Part shown: in pieces, positions 53,662 through 62,986 of the stretch | Layout of the letters: each line of letters opens with the position of its first letter | Position numbering within the stretch: position 1 is the first letter of the stretch | From: Pseudomonas sp. 6D_7.1_Bac1 | GTDB lineage: Bacteria; Pseudomonadota; Gammaproteobacteria; Pseudomonadales; Pseudomonadaceae | DNA length: 64,000 nucleotides | Direction of reading: 5' to 3' | Assembly: GCF_025465945.1 (NCBI RefSeq) | Contig: NZ_JANLNW010000004.1 | Span: 59,002-123,001, forward strand | The notes under the pieces: model-generated | What the model saw: the letters and a program-made list of their open reading frames with translations, nothing else | Told to the model about the DNA's origin: nothing | Databases searched by the model: none | Position numbers and translations under genes: made by a program

Positions 53662-55275
53662 TTACGCCTGCCACCACCGCTCGATAACCCGCAAGCCATC
53701 CAGTTCGCCGTAGGGCGCGGTGAGTTCTGCGTGACTGACCCGGTTGGAACGTGCGGCCACCGAGCTTGCGAACAGCGGCACAATCGCCCCGCCATCGTCC
53801 CGGCACAGCGCCTGCATTTCGTTGTACATCTCGCGGCGCAGCGGGTCGTTCATCTCGCCTCGGGCGGCGTTGAGCAACTGGTTGAAACGCGGGTTGTCCC
53901 AGTGGGTTTCGTTCCAGGCCGCGCCCTTGGCATAACCGATGCTGAACATCCGGTCGGCGGTCAGGCTGCTGTACCAGAAGGAGGTGGTGAAGGGTTGTTT
54001 CATCCAGACGTTGGAGAAGAAACCATCCGCCGGCTCGCGCACCACGTCGATATCGATCCCGGCCTGACGGGCCTGTTCCTTGAACAGCACCGAGGCATCC
54101 ACCGCGCCGGTGTAGGCCGCGTCGGAGGCTTGCAGGCGAACCTTCAGGGAATCCACACCGGCCTTGCGCAAGTAGAAGCGCGACTTGTCCGGGTCGTAAG
54201 TGCGTTGTTCCAGCGCAGTATTGATGAAGCGGCTGCCGGGCTGGATCGGGTGGTCGTTACCCACCAGACCGTAACCGTGCAGCACCGAAGCCAGCAGGGT
54301 TTCGCGGTTGATCGCATGCTTCATCGCCATGCGAATATCGCTGTTCTGGAACTCTTTGCTGTCGCACAACATCGGGAAGGTGTAGTGCTGGGCGCCCTTG
54401 GTTTCCTCGATAAACAGGTTCGGATTGCGCTTGAGCAGCGCCACGGTTTTCAGGTCGACCTTGTTGATCACATCGACCTGCCCGGTCACCAGCGCATTGA
54501 CCCGCGCAGCGCCGTCGGCAATCGAGATCAGCTCGGCACTGGCGAAGTGCGCCCGGCCCGCTTTCCAGTAGTCGGGGCTGCGCTCCAGCAGCATGCGCAC
54601 GCCCGGATCGAACGCCTTGAGCCGATAACCGCCGGTGCCGACGCCTGACTGCCAATCCGCTACGCCGTCCTTGCTGGGCATGATCGCCAGATGGTAATCG
54701 GCAACCACGTACGAGAAATCGGCGTTGCCCGAATGCAGTTCGAACACCACGCTGTCAGTGCCTTGGGCGCGGACCTGGGCGACATCGCCCAATACGGTCT
54801 TGGCCGCCGAGGTGGATTTTTCGCCCAGGTGATGCTGGATCGAGGCCACCACGTCATCGGTGGTCAGGGTTTTGCCGTTGTGAAAGGTCACGCCCTGACG
54901 CAGTTTGAAGGTCCAGATGCGCGCATCCGGCGTCGACTGCCAGCTCTCGGCCAGTTCAGGAATGGCGCTGCCGTCCACGGCAATTTCGCTCAGGGTGTTA
55001 TAGACCGCAGAGAAACCGACGAAGGTGAAGGTGTCGCTCCAGGAGCCGGGATCCCGTGAATCGGTGGTGCTACCGCCGGCCAGGCCAAGGCGCAACACCC
55101 CGCCCGGTTTGGGCGTGCTGTCCTGGGCGAAGGCGCCGAATGGCAGCCCCATGGAAAACGCCCCGGCCACGGCTGCGGCGGCTGCGCTGTATTTAAGGCT
55201 CCCTTCAAGAAATGCCCGACGAGTAACACTTGAGTCATGGTTCGCTTGAGTAATGTTGTTTTTGTTATCGCTCAT
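53662..55275 (-). CDS. ABC transporter substrate-binding protein (family 5, peptide type), Tat-exported
   Basis: A 537-residue periplasmic protein. The N-terminus has a twin-arginine signal (VTRRAFLEGSLKYSAAAAAVAGAF, then AFA-Q). The body follows the family 5 pattern (LAESWQSTPDARIWTFKLRQGVTFHNGKTLTTDDVVASIQHHL). These proteins bind peptides, nickel, opines or other small solutes. Directly downstream of the arginine-catabolism genes, it may import an arginine-containing or guanidino compound; that is inference from position. Confidence 0.85.
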   Translation of the reverse strand: MSDNKNNITQANHDSSVTRRAFLEGSLKYSAAAAAVAGAFSMGLPFGAFAQDSTPKPGGVLRLGLAGGSTTDSRDPGSWSDTFTFVGFSAVYNTLSEIAVDGSAIPELAESWQSTPDARIWTFKLRQGVTFHNGKTLTTDDVVASIQHHLGEKSTSAAKTVLGDVAQVRAQGTDSVVFELHSGNADFSYVVADYHLAIMPSKDGVADWQSGVGTGGYRLKAFDPGVRMLLERSPDYWKAGRAHFASAELISIADGAARVNALVTGQVDVINKVDLKTVALLKRNPNLFIEETKGAQHYTFPMLCDSKEFQNSDIRMAMKHAINRETLLASVLHGYGLVGNDHPIQPGSRFINTALEQRTYDPDKSRFYLRKAGVDSLKVRLQASDAAYTGAVDASVLFKEQARQAGIDIDVVREPADGFFSNVWMKQPFTTSFWYSSLTADRMFSIGYAKGAAWNETHWDNPRFNQLLNAARGEMNDPLRREMYNEMQALCRDDGGAIVPLFASSVAARSNRVSHAELTAPYGELDGLRVIERWWQA

Positions 55276-55390
55276 TGCATTGCCCCTGATCAAAAGCAGA
55301 GTAAGTAATGAATCATCGGAAAACCGATGCCAAACCACGTAAAGCACCGGGCAGTAGCCCGGTGCGAAGGATCGTCAACCTATTCAATGT

Positions 55391-56806
55391 TCACACCTGA
55401 ATCGCCTTCACTTCGACGAACTCGTTGAGCCCTTCTTCCCCCCATTCACGGCCGTTGCCCGATTGTTTGTAGCCACCGAACGGCGCCTGATAGTTAAACG
55501 CCGCGCCATTGAGGAAGCACTGGCCCGCACGCAGCTGACGGCCCAGTTGCAAGGCGCGTTCAGCGCTGCCGGCCCAGACGCCGCTGGACAAACCAAACGG
55601 TGAATCGTTGGCGATCTGAATTGCCTGCGCCTCATCGGCATAGGGAATCAGGCACAGCACCGGGCCGAAGATTTCTTCCTGGGCGATGCGCATCCGGTTG
55701 TCGACATCGGCGAACACGGTCGGGCTGACGTAGAAGCCACGCTCGAATTCATGTGCCGCATCGCCGCCACACAGCAGCCGTGCACCTTCTTGTTGGCCGA
55801 CCTGAATGTAGTCACGCACGGTGCGACGTTGGGCCGCCGAGCACATCGGCCCGAGGAAGCTTTGCGGGTCCAGTGGATCGCCCATCCGCAGACTTTGGGT
55901 TTCGGCGATGGCCAGCTCCACGGCCTCGGCGTAGCGACTGGCCGGCAGTAGCATGCGGGTCAACGCGGTGCAGGTCTGCCCGGAGTTGATCATCACGTCC
56001 TGTACGCCGTAGCGCACCGCGGCGGCCAGATCAGCGTCCTCGCCGATCAGCAGCGGCGACTTGCCGCCCAGTTCCAGGCAGACGCGTTTCACCGACGGTG
56101 CCGCCGCTTGCGCCACTCGCACGCCGGCGCCGGTGGAGCCGGTGAACGACACCATGTCGACGTCCGGGTGCTTGGCCAGCGCTTCACCGACTTTCGACCC
56201 CGGCCCGCTGACCAGGTTGAACACCCCGGCCGGCAAGCCGATGGCCTCGATCATCTGCGCCAGCAAAAAGGCGTGCAGCGGGGTTTCCTGACTCGGCTTG
56301 ACCACTACTGTACAACCGGCGGCCAGTGCCGGTGCGAGCTTGCCGATCAGTTGATGCAGCGGGTAGTTCCATGGATTGATAAAGGCGCAGACCCCCACCG
56401 CCTCGCGGATGACCAGTGAGTTGCCGACCTCACGCACCTCATCCATCAGCCCGGCGAGTTCGACGTACTGGTCCAGCCCGATGATCGGCCCGTCCACCTG
56501 AACCGAACGGCACCACTGCACCGGCATCCCCAGTTCAGCAGTGATCACCGCCGCCATCTCGTCGGCCCGCGCGCGCAACTGCTCGGCGAGGGCGCGGATG
56601 TAGCCGGCGCGTACGCTGGACGGCGTCCGTGACCAGGGTCCGAAGGCTCGACGTGCCGCGGCCACCGCGTTCTCGACATCGTGCTCATTGCCTAGCGGTA
56701 CCGAGCCTGCGACTTCCTCAGTCGCCGGGTTGATCACTTCGGCAATGCCCTGCCCCGACGGCGTTTGCCAGCGTCCATCAATAAACAGTGCCGTGTGCTT
56801 ATGCAT
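55391..56806 (-). CDS. aldehyde dehydrogenase, probably for 4-guanidinobutyraldehyde
   Basis: A 471-residue NAD(P)-dependent enzyme: FINPWNYPLHQLIGKLAPALAAGCTVVVKPSQETPL, FTGSTGAGVRVAQ, general base in LELGGKSPLLIGED, nucleophile Cys in INSGQTCTALTRML. It overlaps the end of aruH by 8 bases, so it is translationally coupled to it. AruI makes 4-guanidinobutyraldehyde from 2-ketoarginine, and this enzyme is placed to oxidise it to 4-guanidinobutyrate. The start at 56806 has GGAGG upstream. Confidence 0.85.
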   Translation of the reverse strand: MHKHTALFIDGRWQTPSGQGIAEVINPATEEVAGSVPLGNEHDVENAVAAARRAFGPWSRTPSSVRAGYIRALAEQLRARADEMAAVITAELGMPVQWCRSVQVDGPIIGLDQYVELAGLMDEVREVGNSLVIREAVGVCAFINPWNYPLHQLIGKLAPALAAGCTVVVKPSQETPLHAFLLAQMIEAIGLPAGVFNLVSGPGSKVGEALAKHPDVDMVSFTGSTGAGVRVAQAAAPSVKRVCLELGGKSPLLIGEDADLAAAVRYGVQDVMINSGQTCTALTRMLLPASRYAEAVELAIAETQSLRMGDPLDPQSFLGPMCSAAQRRTVRDYIQVGQQEGARLLCGGDAAHEFERGFYVSPTVFADVDNRMRIAQEEIFGPVLCLIPYADEAQAIQIANDSPFGLSSGVWAGSAERALQLGRQLRAGQCFLNGAAFNYQAPFGGYKQSGNGREWGEEGLNEFVEVKAIQV

Positions 56807-57989
56807 GGACCTGAGCCTCCAGCAGTTCGCTGGCGCAACGGGCGATCCGCTGGCAGGCATCACGCAGCAGCTCCGCCCCCACTACCAGACCCAAACGAAT
56901 ATGCCCGGCAGCGCTCGGGCCGAACGCTTCACCGGCCAGCACCGACACCCCGTGACGGTCGAGCAAGCGATCAGCAAACGCCTGGGCGCTGAGCCCGGTT
57001 TTGCGGATATCGACCATCACGAACATCCCGCCATCGGGCTTCAACGGGCGCACACCGGGGCAATCGGCCAGGGATTCGCAAACCAGATCGCGGCGCTGGC
57101 GATAGGCGTCGCGCATCGCTGCCAGCTCCGGCAAGTTGCTTTCCAGCGCCACGATGGCAGCGTCCTGAACGAAGTCCGGCGAGCCATAAAGCATGCACAG
57201 CGCAAGATTCTCCAGATGCGCCGCCAATGACGGCGGCGCCACCACCCAGCCAACGCGCCAGCCGCTCATGGCGTGGGATTTCGACAGGCTGTTCAGCGTC
57301 GCGGTGCGCTCGGCCATGCTCGGCAAACTGGCCGGGCTGACGTGTTCGCCCTCGAACAGCAACTCGCTGTAGACCTCATCGGAAATCAGCCACAGGTCGT
57401 GGGCGATGCACAGCTCTGCCAGCGCCTGCCAGGTGGTGCGCGGCAGACTGGCGCCCGACGGGTTGTGCGGGCTGTTCAGCGCCAGTGCCCGGGTGCGCGG
57501 AGTGATGCGTGCGGCGACGTCTTCGGGCAATACCCGAAAACCGTTTTCGGAGCGCACCGGCACCGGAATCACCACCGCGCCGCAAGCACCAAACACCGCC
57601 TCATAGGTCACGTACATCGGCTCGGCGACAATCACTTCATCGCCGGGGTTGAGCACGCATTGGGCGACGCTGAACAGTGCACATTGCGCCCCGGCCAGCA
57701 CGGTGACCTGATCGGCCGAAACCGGCTGACCGCTGCGTAGTTGGTGACGCTTGGCGATGCTTTCACGCAGGGCGCGCTTGCCACGCACTTCGGCGTAGTG
57801 AGTGTTACCGGACAACAGGCTGTCGATGGCCGCCTGCACGATCGGCGCCGGGGTGTCGAAATCCGGGTCGCCCACCGACAGCAGCAGAATGTCTTCGCCC
57901 TGTTCTTGCAGCGCCAGTGCGCGGTAATGAATGTCCCAGGCGGCGGCGCCGTCACCGGCAATACGTTGAGTCAGATCGGAAAAGCGCAT
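56799..57989 (-). CDS. aruH: arginine:pyruvate transaminase AruH
   Basis: A 396-residue class I/II PLP aminotransferase. PLP features: LNSPHNPSGAS (176-179 NPSG), SDEVYSELLF (203-207), lysine 237 in SLSKSHAMSGWRVGW, and GHIRLGLV with the carboxylate-binding arginine. The sequence closely matches what I remember of P. aeruginosa AruH, starting with MR-SD-TQRIAGDGAAAWDIHYRAL. It converts arginine plus pyruvate to 2-ketoarginine and alanine. It lies downstream of aruI and overlaps the aldehyde dehydrogenase. Confidence 0.9.
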   Translation of the reverse strand: MRFSDLTQRIAGDGAAAWDIHYRALALQEQGEDILLLSVGDPDFDTPAPIVQAAIDSLLSGNTHYAEVRGKRALRESIAKRHQLRSGQPVSADQVTVLAGAQCALFSVAQCVLNPGDEVIVAEPMYVTYEAVFGACGAVVIPVPVRSENGFRVLPEDVAARITPRTRALALNSPHNPSGASLPRTTWQALAELCIAHDLWLISDEVYSELLFEGEHVSPASLPSMAERTATLNSLSKSHAMSGWRVGWVVAPPSLAAHLENLALCMLYGSPDFVQDAAIVALESNLPELAAMRDAYRQRRDLVCESLADCPGVRPLKPDGGMFVMVDIRKTGLSAQAFADRLLDRHGVSVLAGEAFGPSAAGHIRLGLVVGAELLRDACQRIARCASELLEAQVHA

Positions 57990-58044
57990 GGCCCTATCCC
58001 CTTAAAAAAAGCCCCGAAGCAATGTTTGAAAGTCAGGTTAAAAC

Positions 58045-59652
58045 TCAGTGCGCGCACGCATGCTTGAGTTCGATCAGGGTCACGCCGTTGCGCTGGAAGC
58101 CGTGGCGCAAATCGGTTTGCAGCTGCGCCAGACTCTGCGGCTGGCTGACCGTGCAACCGAATGCACGACCCAGCGCAGCAAAATCCGGGTTACGCGGCAG
58201 CACGCCAATCGGCTCGATATCCAGCCCGAGCATGTCGTCGCGAATCTGCCCCAGTGCGTCGTTGTTCCACAGCAACACCACCAGCGGGCTGTCCAGTTCC
58301 TCGACGGCCGTCGCCAGTTCCTGCGCGGTGTAGAGAAAACCGCCGTCGCCGACCAGCACCAGTCCTGGCCGCTGCGGCGCGCCGAACTTGGCGCCGATCC
58401 CCGCCGGCAAGCCATACCCCAAGGTGCCGTAGCCGGTCGGATGCAGCCAACTGCGCGGCGCCAGGCTGTTGAAGGCGTAGTTGCCGGTGTAGGCCAACTG
58501 GGTCATGTCGGTGCTGATGAACGCGTTGTCCGGCAGTTCGGCGGCGATGCGCTCGAGAATCGCCTGATGGATCGACTGCAACGGACCGTGGCCGGCTTTC
58601 ACCGCGTCACGCAATGCAGCGACGGAGGCAATCGCCGCACTGGCATCCCGCGTGACTGGCGACAGACGCTCCAGCAACGCGGCCAGGGTTTGTTGCGAAT
58701 CGCCGTGCAACGCCACTGCACATGGGTAGAAGTCGTTGAACTTGCGTGGGTCGATGTCCACGCGCAGCAGTTCGGCATTCAGCGGCAGACGTTCGCGCCA
58801 GAAATCGGCGTCGGACATTTCGGTGCCGACCGCCAGCACTACGTCAGCCTCGGCGATCAGTTGCCAGCCGGGTTCAACACACAGGGTCGAGCCGGCGTTG
58901 AGCGGTGCATCCGGCGGCATCAAGCCTTTGCCGGCGACGCTGGTGAAAAACGGTGCAGCCAGTCGAGTGCTGAGGCTCTGCAGTTCCTGCGCCGCGTTCA
59001 GCGCTCCGCCACCGGCGATGATCATAGGGCGCTTGGCCGCGTTCAACTTGGCCACCGCCTGATCCAGCGCAGTGGCTGCAGGAACACCACGCCCAGGTCG
59101 ACGCACCACTTCATGGCTCCAGTCGCGGGTCACCTGCGCTGACAACACATCCAGCGGCACCGAGATGTGCACCGGGCGCGGACGCTCGCTGTCGAACACC
59201 GCATAGGCGCGGGCGATCAGCTCGGGCAGGTCCTCGGCAGTCAGCGCGACGGCCGAGAACGCGGTGATCGGCGCGGTCATTGCGCGCTGGTCCTGGGTTT
59301 CGTGCAGGCAGCCCCAACCCTTGCCGAGGCTGGCGGTGTGGTTGACGCTGGAAATCACCAGCATCGGAATCGAGTCGGCATAGGCCTGACCGATGCCAGT
59401 GGCGGCATTGGTCACACCTGGCCCGGTGATGATGAAGCACACGCCGGGTTTGCCGCTGACCCGCGCATAGCCGTCGGCCATGAAACTGGCGCCTTGCTCG
59501 TGACGGGTCAACACATGGCGAATGCCGCTGCCGGGCAGGCCGCGATACAGTTCCAGGGTGTGTACCCCGGGAATACCGAACACGGTGTCGACGCCGTAAT
59601 TGGCCAGCAGGCGTACCAGGGTCTGGCCGCCGGTCAAAGTCGTGGTTTGCAT
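58045..59652 (-). CDS. aruI: 2-ketoarginine decarboxylase AruI (ThDP-dependent)
   Basis: A ~535-residue enzyme of the acetolactate synthase-like ThDP family: FGIPGVHTLELYRGLPGSGIRHVLTRHEQGASFMADGYAR at the N-terminus (catalytic Glu in RHEQ), a central FAD-fold-like domain, and the ThDP site GDGGFLYTAQELATAVEELD with NNDALGQ. It decarboxylates 2-ketoarginine to 4-guanidinobutyraldehyde. Two ATGs are available; the second (59652) has GAGGA at a proper distance, the first (59658) is too close. It lies 55 bases upstream of aruH. Confidence 0.9.
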   Translation of the reverse strand: MQTTTLTGGQTLVRLLANYGVDTVFGIPGVHTLELYRGLPGSGIRHVLTRHEQGASFMADGYARVSGKPGVCFIITGPGVTNAATGIGQAYADSIPMLVISSVNHTASLGKGWGCLHETQDQRAMTAPITAFSAVALTAEDLPELIARAYAVFDSERPRPVHISVPLDVLSAQVTRDWSHEVVRRPGRGVPAATALDQAVAKLNAAKRPMIIAGGGALNAAQELQSLSTRLAAPFFTSVAGKGLMPPDAPLNAGSTLCVEPGWQLIAEADVVLAVGTEMSDADFWRERLPLNAELLRVDIDPRKFNDFYPCAVALHGDSQQTLAALLERLSPVTRDASAAIASVAALRDAVKAGHGPLQSIHQAILERIAAELPDNAFISTDMTQLAYTGNYAFNSLAPRSWLHPTGYGTLGYGLPAGIGAKFGAPQRPGLVLVGDGGFLYTAQELATAVEELDSPLVVLLWNNDALGQIRDDMLGLDIEPIGVLPRNPDFAALGRAFGCTVSQPQSLAQLQTDLRHGFQRNGVTLIELKHACAH

Positions 59653-59662
59653 GTTCATATCC

Positions 59663-61762
59663 TCACTTGTGGCCGAGGCGAATCAACGCATCGACGGCAG
59701 TCGTGCCGTGGGCACCGACCAATAATGGATTCACATCGAGTTCCAGCAATTGTCCGGCGTTCTCGCAGGCGTAATCGGCCACCGCGCGGATCGCCGCCAC
59801 CAGCGCGTCCAGGTCCGCCGCTTGGCGACCACGAAAACCTTGCAGCAACGCGGCACTGCGCAGGCTCAACAACGCCCCGCGAATCGCGCCATCGGTGGTG
59901 GGCAGCAGCAGGCTGCGACTGTCCTTGAGCAACTCCACCAGAATTCCACCGGCGCCCATCACCAAGGCCAGGCCAAAGTCGTTTTCGCGTTTGATGCCGA
60001 CGATCAACTCAGCCAACGGCGGTGTGGCCATGGGCTCCAGCAGCAGCTGATCGAACGCTACATCCGGCGCGTAATCGGCAATGCTCACGCGCATTTTTTC
60101 CAGCGCTGCGCTCAAGGCCGCGCCATCCTTCAGGTTCAGCGCCACCGCGCCGGCTTCGGTTTTGTGCGGCAATTGCGCACTAACGGCCTTCAGCACCAAG
60201 GGGTAACCCAGTGCATTGGCGTCATTCAGTGCCGTGTCCGGGGTGCTCAACACGCCGTTCGGGGTTGGCAGACCAAAGGCGCGCAACGCCTGTTTGGAGT
60301 CCCACTCGTTGAGCAAGCGGCCTTCACCGTCCAGCGCCTGCGGACACAGCGGCACCAATGCCGACTCACCGAGCGCCAGCAATGCCTGACGGTTGCGCTG
60401 ATAACCGGCGATTCGGCCCCACGCGGCCAAGCCGTCTTCCACGCCTTGCAACGCCGCCACACCCTGCGCATGCAGACGCTCGCGAGCACTGGCCGGCAGC
60501 AGTTCCGGAAAGGCCGAAGTCACGAATCCGGTCTTGCCGTGGCGAACCAATGCGGCGCAGTACAATTCCAGCAGCAGGTCGCATTCCTTGCGCTCGCCAG
60601 TGAACTCCGACGGGTAATCCAGCACCAGCATCGCCGCATCGGCCTCAGTGCGCAGGGCGCTGTCGAGCATGCGGTTCAAGGCGTCGCCGTCGCCCCAGAT
60701 CGCCGTGGTGAAGTCCAGCGGATTGACCAGGTTGGCGTAGCTCGGCAGCACCTGCGCCAGTTCACCACGTTGGCCCTCATCAAGCTTGGGCAGGCTCAGG
60801 TCGTTGCGTTCGGCATAGTCGGCAATCAACCCGGCGTCGCCGCCCGAACAGGCCAGCGCGATCAGGCTGTTGCCCGCTGGTAGCCTGCCGCACGCCGCAG
60901 CCTTGAGGGTTTCGACGAAACTCACTGGACCACTGACGCGGATCACCCCAAGCCGTGTAAACAGGCTGTCGTACAGCGCATCGGACCCCGACAGCGAGCT
61001 GGTGTGACTGAGGGCCAGTTCGGCACCGATCTGCGACACGCCGGTTTTCAAGGCGATGATCGGAATGCCCTTCTCCAGCGCCTTGTGCGCCGCACGGGCG
61101 AAACCGGGAACGTTTTTCAGGCCTTCCAGGTGCAAGCCAATGGCGGTGACCCGAGGTTCGTCGAGCAACACGTCCATCAATTCGGCGACGCCCAGCTGCG
61201 CCTGATTGCCGACCGACGCCATATAGGCCACCGGCAGCGAGCGGTCGCTCATGGACAGGTTGTAGGCAAAGTTGCCGCTCTGGGTCAGCACCGCCACACC
61301 CTTCTCCACCGGTTTACCGCCGTGGGCCACCGGCCACAGCGCCGAGCTGTGCAGGTAGTCGAGCAAGCCGTAGCAGTTGGGGCCGAGCAAGGCCATGTTG
61401 CCGGCAACCTTGAGCAATTGCGCTTGCAGGGCCTGACCTTCGGCGCCGGTCTCGGCAAAACCGGAGGCGTAGCAAATCACTCCGCCCGCGCCCTTGGCAG
61501 CCAGTTCGGCCACGCAGGTCAGGGTCAATTCACGGTTGGTCGCGACGAACACCGCGTCCGGGCCGCACGGCAGCTCGGCGATGCTGCGTACACACGGCAC
61601 GCCTTCAAGGCTTTCATGCTGCGGGTTGACCAGCCACATTTGCCCAAGGTAGCCACCCTCCAAGCAGCGCTTGAGGGCCCGGGCCATGCTGCGGCCACCG
61701 ACAAACGCCAGATGGCGCGGCGCGAGCAGGCGTTTGAGGTTGTCACGAATCGTCTGGGACAT
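59663..61762 (-). CDS. NDP-forming acyl-CoA synthetase (acetate--CoA ligase family)
   Basis: A 699-residue fused protein: CoA-binding domain (LAPRHLAFVGGRSMARALKRCLEGGYLG), succinyl-CoA-synthetase-like flavodoxin domains (LTQSGNFAYNLSMSDR, LSHTSSLSGSDALYDSLF, with a His that may be phosphorylated), and a C-terminal ATP-grasp domain (LRAFGLPTPNG, VLKAVSAQLPHKTEAGAVALNL). It activates an acid as its CoA thioester. It sits directly upstream of aruI, and a CoA-ligase gene is, from memory, in the same place in P. aeruginosa. The substrate may be 4-guanidinobutyrate or a related acid. Confidence 0.85.
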   Translation of the reverse strand: MSQTIRDNLKRLLAPRHLAFVGGRSMARALKRCLEGGYLGQMWLVNPQHESLEGVPCVRSIAELPCGPDAVFVATNRELTLTCVAELAAKGAGGVICYASGFAETGAEGQALQAQLLKVAGNMALLGPNCYGLLDYLHSSALWPVAHGGKPVEKGVAVLTQSGNFAYNLSMSDRSLPVAYMASVGNQAQLGVAELMDVLLDEPRVTAIGLHLEGLKNVPGFARAAHKALEKGIPIIALKTGVSQIGAELALSHTSSLSGSDALYDSLFTRLGVIRVSGPVSFVETLKAAACGRLPAGNSLIALACSGGDAGLIADYAERNDLSLPKLDEGQRGELAQVLPSYANLVNPLDFTTAIWGDGDALNRMLDSALRTEADAAMLVLDYPSEFTGERKECDLLLELYCAALVRHGKTGFVTSAFPELLPASARERLHAQGVAALQGVEDGLAAWGRIAGYQRNRQALLALGESALVPLCPQALDGEGRLLNEWDSKQALRAFGLPTPNGVLSTPDTALNDANALGYPLVLKAVSAQLPHKTEAGAVALNLKDGAALSAALEKMRVSIADYAPDVAFDQLLLEPMATPPLAELIVGIKRENDFGLALVMGAGGILVELLKDSRSLLLPTTDGAIRGALLSLRSAALLQGFRGRQAADLDALVAAIRAVADYACENAGQLLELDVNPLLVGAHGTTAVDALIRLGHK

Positions 61763-61780
61763 AGGTATTCTCCGGGCCGA

Positions 61781-62941
61781 TCAGCGCAACAGCGGCCGCA
61801 GCAGCTCGCGGGAAATGATGTGGCGCTGGATTTCCGAGGTGCCTTCCCAGATCCGTTCGATCCGCGCGTTACGCCAGATGCGCTCCACCGGCCCTTCATC
61901 CATCAAGCCCATGCCGCCAAAGATCTGCACCGCCTCATCGGCCGCCCGCCCCAACACTTCACTGGCGAACAACTTGGCCATCCCGGCTTCGCCATCGGTC
62001 ATCGTGCCCTGATCCATTTTCCACGCCGTGTGCAAGGTCAGCAGTTCGGCCGCGCGGATTTGCGTGGCCATGTCCGCCAACTTGAACGACACACCCTGAT
62101 AGGTGCCGATCGGCTGGCCGAACTGCTTGCGATCCGCCGCCCATTGCAGCGACACATCCAGTGCGCGCTGGGCCTGACCGACGCAATTGGCCGCGACCAT
62201 CACCCGCCCGGCAGTGAGCCAGGCGTTGGCCACTTCCCAACCCTTGCCGACTTCGCCGAGCACTTTGGACGCGGGTACGCGGCAATCGTCAAAGAACATC
62301 TCGAAGGTGTGATAACCGCGGTTGCTCACGCACTTGGGTCCACGGCGAATGGTCATGCCTGGGGTGTTGCGATCCACCAGGAACGAGGTCACGGCGTTGC
62401 GCTTGCGGCCGTTGTGTTCATAGGTGTCGGTCACCGCGAACACGATGGCGAAATCGGCGTGCCCGGCGTGGCTGATGAAGTGCTTGCTGCCGTTCAGGAC
62501 GAAGTCATCACCGTCGCGTACGGCGCGGGTCTTGATCGCGTTGGCATCAGAACCGGCGCCCGGCTCGGTCAGCGCGAAGCAGTCGATTTTCTCGCCCTGG
62601 ATGCACGGCAGCAGGTAGTCATTGATCTGCTGGCCGGTGCAGGCCATGAGGATTTTCGATGGCCGTGCGACAAACACATGCAGCGCCCAGGAAACCTTGG
62701 ACAGTTCACGTTCGATCAGCGCCTGGGACAGGTAATCGAGGCCGCCACCGCCCACTTCTTCAGGCATGTTGAAGGCATAAAAGCCGGCGGCGATGGCCTT
62801 GCCGCGAATCTGCGCCGCCAGCTCCGGGGACACTTCGTCAGCACGATCGACCGCTTCCTCATGGGGCAGCAGTTCCTTGGTGACAAAGCTGCGTACCGCG
62901 TCCACCAACATTTCTTGTTCTTGGGTCAGTTGGAAATTCAT
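61781..62941 (-). CDS. acyl-CoA dehydrogenase
   Basis: A 386-residue flavoprotein: CFALTEPGAGSDANAIKTRAVRDGDDFVLNGSKHFIS in the middle domain, and the C-terminal AADEAVQIFGGMGLMDEGPVERIWRNARIERIWEGTSEIQRHIISREL with the catalytic-base region. It oxidises an acyl-CoA to the 2-enoyl-CoA. It lies between the enoyl-CoA hydratase and the CoA ligase, 18 bases from the latter, so the three form a short beta-oxidation-like module. Confidence 0.9.
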   Translation of the reverse strand: MNFQLTQEQEMLVDAVRSFVTKELLPHEEAVDRADEVSPELAAQIRGKAIAAGFYAFNMPEEVGGGGLDYLSQALIERELSKVSWALHVFVARPSKILMACTGQQINDYLLPCIQGEKIDCFALTEPGAGSDANAIKTRAVRDGDDFVLNGSKHFISHAGHADFAIVFAVTDTYEHNGRKRNAVTSFLVDRNTPGMTIRRGPKCVSNRGYHTFEMFFDDCRVPASKVLGEVGKGWEVANAWLTAGRVMVAANCVGQAQRALDVSLQWAADRKQFGQPIGTYQGVSFKLADMATQIRAAELLTLHTAWKMDQGTMTDGEAGMAKLFASEVLGRAADEAVQIFGGMGLMDEGPVERIWRNARIERIWEGTSEIQRHIISRELLRPLLR

Positions 62942-62986
62942 GGTGTTACCTGTTGTTCGATTACTGAAAAGATGAGCGACGCGGGC

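Noticed and set aside
53341..54648. 435-codon open frame on the plus strand, and similar ones at 58048-59142 and 59750-60883
   Set aside because: Antisense to the ABC permease/binding protein, aruI and CoA ligase genes; no domains.
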